Source: Sinohyriopsis cumingii (lineage: Eukaryota > Mollusca > Bivalvia > Unionida > Unionidae). From it: a stretch of DNA of 64,000 nucleotides. Below, piece after piece: positions 36,464-44,472 of this stretch. The position numbers and the translations under genes were made by a program. The first letter of the stretch is position 1, and the number at the start of each line of letters is the position of its first letter. The notes below the pieces were generated by a model. It did not search any database. It saw only the letters and a program-made list of their open reading frames with translations, and was not told the origin of the DNA. The stretch spans positions 22,715,436 through 22,779,435 of the forward strand of contig CM068828.1 of the NCBI GenBank assembly GCA_028554795.2, given 5' to 3'.

Positions 36464-38152
36464 ATGCCTCGAAAGTGTGTTAATACCGTGGACAATTTTT
36501 GCTATATTTGTGGGGAAGTGACATTTGCCAACCAGAAGAAAAGTATCAATTCTCAAGTGAAGAAGGCATATCATCTTTACTTCGGATGCAAGGTTGGTGA
36601 CCAAGACAAGCCTTGGGCTCCGCATATATGCTGTGCTACATGTACAACACAGCTTTCACAGTGGTTGAATTGCAAAAGGTCATCAATGCCGTTTGCAGTC
36701 CCAATGGTGTGGAGAGAGCCAAGCAACCACCTAAATGACTGTTACTTCTGCTTGGTTCCTCCTCTTTCCGGCGGAATAACGAAGCGAAAGAAGTCGAGAA
36801 TAGTCTACCCAAACATTCCGTCTGCATTGAGACCAGTTCCACATGGTGAGGGACTTCCTATTCCAGAACCTCCAGCAGAATATTCTCTTGATTCATCTGA
36901 CGAAGACAAAGGTGAGTCGACCTGTTCTTCTCCTGGTCCATCAGCATGCAGTGATCCAGATTTTCACTGTGGTGCATCATCAACCCCACACAGAATAACA
37001 CAGGAAGAACTAAATGACCTGATTCGTGATTTGGACTTATCAAAGAACAAGGCAGAATTGCTAGGATCAAGACTCCAACAATGGAATCTTCTAGAAGAAG
37101 ATGTCACAATTACTGCATATCGAAAGCGCCACCAGCAATTGGAGCCTTTCTTCAGAAAGGAAAGTAATCTGATATTCTGTTCCGATATTGAGGGCCTCAT
37201 GAATGCTTTAAAAATCACTCATGACCCACAAGAATGGAGACTATTTGTGGACTCTTCGAAACTGAGTCTCAAGGCTGTGCTTTTGCACAATGGAAACATT
37301 CTTCCATCTATTCCAGTAGCGTATGCTGTCCACATGAAAGAGACATACGATAACTTAAGGCAGCTACTGAATTCCATTGAGTATAACAAGTACAGCTGGC
37401 ACCTCTGTGGTGATTTGAAGGTAGTTGCCCTTTTAATGGGACTGCAGCAAGGATATACAACATACATGTGTTTCTTATGCGAGTGGGATAGCCGAGCAAG
37501 GGAAAAGCACTACATGAGGAAGGAATGGACTCACAGGCAGAATGTAGCCATTGGAGAGAAGAATATCCAACACCCAGCTCTGGTTGAGGCTCAGAAAATC
37601 TTGCTACCACCCCTTCACATCAAACTAGGTTTGATGAAGAACTTCGTGAAAGCCATTGACCGGACTTTGCCAGCATTCCGATACCTGCATGAAAAATTCC
37701 CTCGACTCAGCGAAGCAAAGATTAAAAAGGGAGTTTTTGTGGGTCCTCAGATTCGAGAGCTTTTCAAAGATGACCGGTTCAACAACTTGCTGGAAGGTGA
37801 CGCGAAACAAGCATGGAATGCTTTTCGCCTAGTTTCTACAAACTTCCTCGGAAATGTTAGGGCAGAAAACTATAAGGAACTAGTAGAAGACATGTTGATG
37901 AAGTATAAGAAACTTGGCTGCAATATGTCTCTAAAGATTCACTTCCTTCATTCCCATTTGGATTTCTTTCCTAGCAACTGTGGTATTGTTAGTGATGAAC
38001 ACAGCGAACGTTTTCATCAAGATATCGCAACAATGGAACAAAGATACCAGGGAAAATGGTCCACTACAATGCTGGCTGACTACTGCTGGACACTCCTCAG
38101 AGATGCTCCCGAACAGCTGTACAAGAGACAGGCGAAGAAATCTAAGATGTAG
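36464..38152 (+). CDS. Transposase-like protein of the CACTGG-ended element, 562 aa, intact frame
   Basis: A single uninterrupted frame from ATG to TAG. The N-terminus carries a zinc-binding pattern resembling a ZAD/THAP-type finger: C13xxC16, then C57xxC60 after the FGCKVGDQDKPWAPH stretch. Residues about 110-170 are proline-, serine- and acid-rich. The C-terminal two thirds carry a DDE-like core: FVDSSKLSLKAVLLHNG (first Asp), HLCGDLKVVALLMGLQ (second Asp), then CFLCEWDSR (a CxxC insertion), LPPLHIKLGLMKNFVKAID, and DEHSERFHQDI, which supplies the Glu and an H-x4-H. D, D, CxxC, LH and E in this order is the arrangement known from CMC-type transposases. Close relatives occur as uncharacterised proteins in many invertebrates such as aphids (from memory). 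It likely binds the element's ends and cuts and pastes it. The catalytic assignments are inferred. Confidence 0.85.
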   Translation: MPRKCVNTVDNFCYICGEVTFANQKKSINSQVKKAYHLYFGCKVGDQDKPWAPHICCATCTTQLSQWLNCKRSSMPFAVPMVWREPSNHLNDCYFCLVPPLSGGITKRKKSRIVYPNIPSALRPVPHGEGLPIPEPPAEYSLDSSDEDKGESTCSSPGPSACSDPDFHCGASSTPHRITQEELNDLIRDLDLSKNKAELLGSRLQQWNLLEEDVTITAYRKRHQQLEPFFRKESNLIFCSDIEGLMNALKITHDPQEWRLFVDSSKLSLKAVLLHNGNILPSIPVAYAVHMKETYDNLRQLLNSIEYNKYSWHLCGDLKVVALLMGLQQGYTTYMCFLCEWDSRAREKHYMRKEWTHRQNVAIGEKNIQHPALVEAQKILLPPLHIKLGLMKNFVKAIDRTLPAFRYLHEKFPRLSEAKIKKGVFVGPQIRELFKDDRFNNLLEGDAKQAWNAFRLVSTNFLGNVRAENYKELVEDMLMKYKKLGCNMSLKIHFLHSHLDFFPSNCGIVSDEHSERFHQDIATMEQRYQGKWSTTMLADYCWTLLRDAPEQLYKRQAKKSKM

Positions 38153-38250
38153 TCAATGACTTGATTTTTTATAGGTAGGCTATTACAGTTGACCTTTTAC
38201 TATTGGAATGCATTTCGTTATGTAAACATTAATTTCTTGCAGATTACAAA

Positions 38251-38369
38251 AAAACTAGAGCCAATTTTGCAATTTGACTGTCATATTCGTGTTCAGCACA
38301 TAAAAATTGATAAGAATTGACTAATTTTATTTCAGTAACATGACTTTTGTAAAAATTTGTTGTCCAGTG
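38251..38369 (-). repeat. Right terminal and subterminal inverted repeat of the DNA transposon
   Basis: It ends in TGTTGTCCAGTG, the inverse of the left end with one change. The inner block (38251-38299) contains ATATTCGTGTTCAGCAC. The following three bases ATA repeat those before the left end. Confidence 0.85.
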
Positions 38370-39009
38370 ATATCAGCAATGCCAACATTAAATTCACACA
38401 ATCAGTATGAAACCTAGGTGTTACTCAAGACAGTACTCTCACTTTGCACCAACATGTCATGAACATATGCAAGGCTGCATATCTTGAGCTGAGACGCATC
38501 AGCTCCATTCGCAAATATCTTTCAGTTGATGCAACTAAAACACTTATGTGTTCATTAGTACTTTCAAGACTGGACTATTGTAACTCAATTCTGTCTGGTT
38601 CATCTCAATATCTACTCCAGAAACTTCAAAACACAGCTGCTCAGATCATACTTAGATTACCACGATCAGAGCACACCTCCCCGCTGTTCTGTATCCTACA
38701 CTGGCTATCCATTCAATCCAGGATCAAACACAAAATTTGTTCTGTGTTATGTTTCACTGACGGACTCTAGTCCAACATAGCTATCCAACCTCACCCATGT
38801 GTATACACCAGCAAGATATGCTCCTCTTCTGACAATCGTATACTCATTATTCCCACTATGAAAACAAAGTCATATGGACAGCGTTCTTTTGCATACCTGG
38901 GCCCAGCAATGTGGAATGAATTGCCCACTGAACTTAGTCATAAAGACACAGTGATCCCATTCAAGAGCGCTCTCAAAACTCACTTATTTCGACTGCAAGA
39001 ACAAACTTA
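38370..39009 (+). pseudogene. LINE reverse transcriptase, C-terminal part (after the inserted transposon)
   Basis: The frame resumes as ISNANIKFTQSV, one stop, then NLGVTQDSTLTLHQHVMNIC and LVLSRLDYCNSILSGSSQYL, RLPRSEHTSPLFCILHWLSI and, after another stop, SFAYLGPAMWNELPTELS and FKSALKTHLFRLQ. These are the standard thumb and tail motifs of L2/CR1 polymerases (LGV.LD, SRLDYCN.LL, LHWLPI, WN.LP, FK..LKTHLF). Two in-frame stops are seen. Confidence 0.85.
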
Positions 39010-39183
39010 AAGACCTAATAATGTTTCCTACCTTAAATATCTCAGCATGTTTTTATGGTTTCTAATTTCATGGTGTTTGTTTTTGTAATATTATATGTTT
39101 TTTAATCTTATAGGTGTTGTCTAATGTTGTAAAGCACTTAGAGCTTCTAAAGATTAGGCGCTATACAAAGTCCTCATTATTAT

Positions 39184-39655
39184 ATATACATCTGCTGTGT
39201 ATGTACCAGTAGGTTATGGTCATGTATTACATGGTGTATACATCTTCTGTGTAGAAACCAGTAAAGTATGGGTATACATTACATGGTCTATACATCAACT
39301 GTATAGGTACCAGTAGGATAAGGCTGTACATTATATAATTAAACATCTGGTTAGTAGATACCAGTAGACTATGGTTGTACATTACATGGTTTATACATCT
39401 TCTGTGTAGATGCCAGTAGAGTATGGTTGCACATTACATGCTTTATACATCTTCTGTGTAGATACCAGTAAGTTAAGGCTGTACAGTACATGTTGGTACC
39501 AGTAGGATAAGTTTGTACATTTCATGGTGTATACATCTTCTGTGTAGGTACCAGTAGGGTAAGGTTGTACATTACATTGTTTATACATCCTCTGTGTAGG
39601 TACCAGTAGGGTAGGTTTCTACATTACATGTAGGTACCAGAAGGGTAAGGTTGCC
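39184..39655. repeat. 52-bp satellite-like array, right block
   Basis: About nine more monomers resume in register after the LINE (ATATACATCTGCTGTGTATG...), several of them shortened or rearranged. The array stops near 39655. Confidence 0.92.
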
Positions 39656-39659
39656 CAAT

Positions 39660-40560
39660 GAGAATACTGACTAATGGATCTCAGTTATCGTGAACTTCAA
39701 GGTATGCTGTCTTATACTAAACCAATATGCACAAATCATCATTTCTTATTTGACTTTCAAAGACCAGGAGTTCTGACTTCTAGACCACATTATCTCTAGG
39801 CTAGGGTCTTCATTGCAAGCAATCGAAAACATATTCTGTAAAATGCCCTTTTTCTTTGAGCTACAATGACCCAGGCAATTGAAATTCTGACCCCAAAATC
39901 AATAGGTCTTGTCCATACCTTAAGTGCAAGCATTCCAAAGATTTGTTGGTGAATCTATGAGGTCCAGAACTACGGTTATAATGTACCCCCCAATTTTTTG
40001 TTGATGCCACAGTGAGCTACACCATTAACCTTTTGACAAAAATAAAAATTCTTCATTTTACCTTTGTTGAAGCTACAACAGAAATTTTCATGCGGAAGCC
40101 ATTTTCTTCTTTCAGTTACAGCAACCATGACTCTTGACCTTTTGACCATAAATAAATAAGCTTTCTCATTACCACAGTGTGAACCATGCATATACTTTGG
40201 TCCAGGTGTGATGAAGAACTAATGTTATCATGTGGAAACAATTTTTCTTCTTCCTGTGACCTTGAACATTTCTGTTTTTTAAAAATAAAACTGAAATTTT
40301 GATAGTTTTTTTTTCCTGACCCCCAAGTGCAAGACATCAATAAAATTTGGCAACTGTAGATGGCTGAGAACTCTAGTTATTGTGTTGACACCATTTTTGT
40401 TCTTTCACTCAGGTCCTTCTATAGCCCAAGTGCAAACCATCTACTCAGTTTTATAAATGTAGCTGGTGGACAACTTTATTATCATTCATACATTAAATTT
40501 ACAGCAGATGGATGGATGGACAGATAACAACATAACATATCTTACCTTATTATCTTACCT
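39660..40560. repeat. Diverged interspersed repeat (TTTTGACC / AAGTGCAA type), copy 1
   Basis: Six or seven decayed units of about 120 bases share phrases such as AAGTGCAAGCATTC, CAAGTTATTGTG-like, AACCATTTT and GACCTTTTGACC. It ends with GATGGATGGATGGACAGATAACAACATAACATAT. A second block of the same kind lies at 47590-48120. I know this look from molluscan genomes, and I see no gene in it. Confidence 0.6.
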
Positions 40561-43360
40561 TATTATGGCATATCAAAAAATGTGTCAAAACTTGGAAAAC
40601 GGATGCAAGTGTCTGAAGATCTAATCAGGTCCTCTTCAAAACAATACAAATATGTCTAACAAATTTTCATGTGGGTTTTTTAAATTGTGCTAACAATGTT
40701 ACTAAAACAGAAAAGTGATTAAAAATGCTTAAAAACATTTTAAAATTATTATAGGACTTGAAGTCTAATCTAAATAGGAATAAATACAAATATAAAATTT
40801 CTTTTGTCATAGAGTTAAGGCAGTCTTGCTAACAAGGGTCTCAGCATGGATGGAGGTAATGAAGGATCAGATCCCCACAACAATAAAATGTCTGGGTCCT
40901 GATTCACACTATTGGAAATTTTTATTGTGAAATGAATATCTTTGTGAATTTGGAACATGTACACTATCCCTCATCACTCTCTAATTTTTCTTGCAATTTA
41001 TTTTCAGGTGTCCCTACAATGGAGATGAAAAAAATTAATATAATTATGATAAGAGTTTATGTACAGAGTAAACCAAATTAAAGTTACACAATTTTGATCC
41101 AGTTTTGCAAAAAACTTGCTTTTTTAAATATCAGGGTTAAAGCTGTTGTGGTCCTGGCATGAAAAAACTGACAGCTTTTTAAGTAAAGCTCTTAATCACA
41201 AGGCAATATATGTAAGTTTATTCATCGAACAAAATATATGTTTAAGCTGCATTATAATGATTTTGTTTGTTACTTACAGGTGTTACTGGATTAAAGGTAC
41301 CCTATGATTATATTACACCATTGGTTTTGTATTAAAGTTTTGTTTTGAATTCAAGGAAAGGGATCTTTGCAGCATATTTACCAAACAGACACTAGTCAAC
41401 GAACTAGAATATTGCACACTATTTATTCCCTTTAAAAAAGCATGAAATTGAATATCACAAAAAACATGATTTGGTTCTTTAAAAGCAGTCACAAAAAGTC
41501 ATTTACCATTTCAAGCTAAACCATGGGACTCAAAACATACTTTGGCAGATGACTCTAATGGATATATTTTGAATTTAATCAACTGAAAGTATAACATGTG
41601 TGTATTGATCATTACCAATGTGTAGTCCTCTATGCAAAACAGCTAGCTAGTCAAAATATTTTCTAATTAGGGAATACATACATATATGTTGCTATGAAAA
41701 TGAAGGAGCTGCTCAATGTTGCAGAATCTGGATACAAACAAGGTCCATGCTGATGGGGGGGGGGGGGGGTAATTTGGGTAAAATAATTGCCATTTCACAT
41801 AAACAGGCCCCAAAAGTTAAGTTCACTTTGCCTTACATTCCTTTCAGGTCATTACCCTACCTCACTTCATTTCAATACAGTACTTTACTAATCAAAGTAA
41901 AATGAAGACTTATATCAATTTTTCCATCAAAAGGGAAGATAGAAATGTGGAAAAAGAATTTTTTTTAGGTATGAAATTAATTCTAGTGCTAATCTGATAA
42001 TCATAAATTCCATAATTTCTCACTGAAGAAAACATATAAGATCCTTGAAAACAAGTGATGAACTGAATTTGTGTAGCCCAATCACATATCAAGCTCCACT
42101 ACAAACAACATTAATAATTTAATCTAATAGTTCATCATACATTCATTTAGAAAGAGTCCTTCTGGTATGGAAATTGTAATATATTTTTGAGGCTGCCATT
42201 TTATGTCATACACCAAAAGTACTGTGGTACTATTTTTTATAAATGTTTAATTGTATTTCATGTTGTAATCATCTGATATAAAATTATTAAAAATGACAAT
42301 TTTTAACTTGTACAACTACTTCTCCCTACTTTTGACCTATTCTGGCTGGAGAGGTAATTTCATAGATATCAATGCAATTAGGGACAAGTTATGGCAAGCA
42401 AGATTTACAAACATTTTAAAATCAAAATCCTGGGGCTGCAGCAAAACTCAAGCTACCAGGTGGCCTTAACATAGCAGAATCATCCATGCTATGTATTTAA
42501 TTTGAAAAAAAATTAAAGTTGCCAGATTCAAGAATTTAGAACAAGATTTCCAAATGTGTCTGAAACAATGGTGGGGATAAGAACTTCAAAAAATAATGAA
42601 GTGTAAAAAAAACCAAGAAATATAATCAAAGTAACCTGATTTGGTTGGCATGGAACAATGAGTCGCAACAAGTCAAAAAAATTCTGCCTGTGGCAGAAAA
42701 TGTGACAGAAATCATTGTATGAACTTGTACCAAAATACCTACCACAGTTTCATGCCCAATATATGCACATATACTCATTTTTATGCCCAATATATGTACA
42801 TGTACTAACATGTATGCAAACTATTGTCCAAACTGATGGGGGGGGGGGGAACAAAAGTGAAGTGATAAAATGACCTGTTTAATTATTTATTTTTCAGACT
42901 TGGTTGAGCAATGACTAGCTTAGGCTGTTTTGGTGGACTGTATTAAATTATTTCAGAAAATTCAAATAAATAAACACAATGTATTTATAAATAAGTAACA
43001 GACTTGCATGAAAAACAAGAAATACAAATGTGAAAATGGTTCAAGCAATGATTTATATTCAATAGCTTTGTACCAAAAAGCAGAGATATATCTGAAACAA
43101 AGCTCCATTGTATCTGAAGCAACAGGCCTGCCTGCATTAAATACAAAATTTGAAAATGAATCAAGCAGTGATTTATGGTCAGTTGCCTTGTCCCAAAAAA
43201 AGAAATTCAAGTATCTGAAACAACAGGCCTGCCTGCAATACATACCAAGAAAGAAAGAGCCTAGGAGAACAATATCATAAGTGGCTAATTGTAGGAGTTT
43301 TTAAATCTCATGTCTTATTATAATGGCATATATGCATGTTATAAATATATTTTGAAAAGC
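40561..43360. other. AT-rich sequence, two G runs, one short duplication
   Basis: No gene seen. Uninterrupted G runs lie at 41755-41769 (15 bases) and 42838-42849 (12 bases), each preceded by a GTCCA...CTGAT context. A segment of roughly 110-120 bases is duplicated at about 43015-43130 and 43140-43235 (both copies end AACAGGCCTGCCTGCA). It is downstream of the UVRAG stop and may include its 3' untranslated region. No clear minus-strand AATAAA signal was found. Confidence 0.45.
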
Positions 43361-43364
43361 TGAC

Positions 43365-43640
43365 TTCATTAGTTTAAGACTGATAGATAACTTCTGGTCA
43401 TCAGTTTAAGACTGACAGATAACTTCATCAGTTTAAGACTGACAGGTGACTTCATCAGTTTAAGACTGACAGATAACTTCATCAGTTTAAGACTGACAGG
43501 TGACTTCATCAGTTTAAGACTGACAGCTGACTTCATCAGTTTAAGACTGACAGGTGACTGACAGGTGACTCATCAGTTTAAGACTGACAGCTGACTTCAT
43601 CAGTTTAAGACTGACAGCTAACTTCATCAGCTTAAGGATA
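43365..43640. repeat. 27-bp minisatellite just downstream of UVRAG
   Basis: About ten copies of GACTTCATCAGTTTAAGACT then GACAGGT, with AGATAAC and AGCTGAC variants and one partial copy. It starts only about 130 bases past the UVRAG stop codon, so it may be transcribed in the 3' untranslated region. Confidence 0.9.
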
Positions 43641-43766
43641 GACGATTTCAGCAGTTTTGAGACTGATAATGTACCAAAGCTAATGAAATACATCATAAGA
43701 ATTTCTCCCTAGGAGGTTTTGATTCAAAACAGACATGGACATTTACTACAATAAATATATTGATCA

Positions 43767-44472
43767 CTACGACCCATTTTCTTCTGATACATTGGTATGT
43801 TTTTTTTCTTGAGTTTGAACTTGTTCACTGAGTCCAGTAACAGCACAAGACATGCTGGCATTGTCACTTTTGGAATGGATTTCAACTACATCAGTAAATT
43901 TAACTTCCTTTTTCCTAGTATCACAGTCTGATGGGGACCCTGATTGTGTCCCCTGAGAGATGAGGTCTTCATCCAAAATATCACATACAAGATTTGAGCT
44001 AGAATTGCTTGCATTATCATCGTGGTTCATATACACTGAATTATTATCTTGGAACAAAACGCTGATCTTCGCTGGGTAGGCTGAGTTTATTTCCCTGTCA
44101 TACTCTTTCTTGGAAGTATCATCAGCAATGTGTTCTTTGGAGTTTATGTCTTTCTTAATAGGATTGACCACTTGAAAGAAATGATCATCTGTTCCTTTAA
44201 ACAGATCCTCCTTTTCATCATCATGTATACATGTCCTATTATGGATGGTCTGTGATAATATAGCACCATCTACTTGATCCTTCAGGGAAGGTAAACCATT
44301 TGTATTTGCACGTAACATCTTTTCCAGTGCCTCTTCTGCTGGATCATGGGCACTATATTTACCTCCAGAAGCTAATGAGCTTACAGTTTCTGCCCTTTCA
44401 AGGTCATTTGAAGGACTGCTAACTACTTCCTTTTTGTCTCCCATCCATCCTAGCGATAAATTCTGCTTATCA
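43767..44472 (-). CDS. UVRAG: UVRAG terminal coding exon
   Basis: It starts after TTTGCTTTTTTCAG; the T completes the codon begun by TT in the previous exon (GVKF then DKQNLSLGW). It encodes 234 residues and ends in TAG at 43767-43769. The tail is acidic and rich in Ser, Asp and Asn, contains SLASGGKYSAHDPAEEALEK and has no domain I can name. This matches the long, poorly conserved, phosphorylatable tail of animal UVRAG, which is of similar length (about 225 residues in human, from memory). An alternative upstream ATG at 44552 is intronic and not real. Confidence 0.88.

Larger units (their letters stand above)
35970..38369 (+). mobile_element. Autonomous-looking DNA transposon, CMC (CACTA/Chapaev-like) candidate
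   Basis: A 2400-base element with ends CACTGGTCAACA and, inverted, CACTGGACAACA (11 of 12 equal). It also has 49-base subterminal inverted blocks (36030-36078 and 38251-38299, 37 of 49 equal). Both flanks read ATA, a 3-base target duplication. If the element and one ATA are left out, the LINE frame reads on as QTINISNANIKFTQSV, exactly what a reverse transcriptase of this type needs. CACTG ends with a 3-base duplication are typical of the CACTA/Mirage/Chapaev group; the exact superfamily is inferred. It carries one uninterrupted gene (36464-38152), so it inserted after the LINE and is much less decayed. Confidence 0.88.
33221..39183 (+). mobile_element. L2/CR1-type LINE inserted in the 52-bp array
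   Basis: A non-LTR retrotransposon of about 3.56 kb once the 2400-base DNA transposon inside it and its duplicated target are left out. In order it has a basic stretch (about 33585-33655, PKRKQKRKNKR then RRRTRRR), an endonuclease start IALFNAQSVGPPEKKRTEI, a reverse transcriptase (NYRPVSNLPFI, LSAAFDTIDHDILLSRLQ, LYADNIQIY) and a C-terminal part. The 3' end has the L2/CR1 hallmark AAAGCACTTAGAGC, then GGCGCTATACAAAG and an ATTATTAT tail. The array monomer is cut as ACATGGTT before and TATACATCTGCTG after, with no visible duplication. Several frameshifts and stops make it inactive. Confidence 0.92.

Noticed and set aside
36636-37810. Minus-strand frames of 60-100 codons
   Set aside because: They are shadows of the transposase gene on the plus strand.
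43008-43280. A 90-codon frame with a twofold internal repeat near the UVRAG 3' end
   Set aside because: The internal duplication is at the DNA level (about 110-120 bases) and both strands stay open. There is no known motif.
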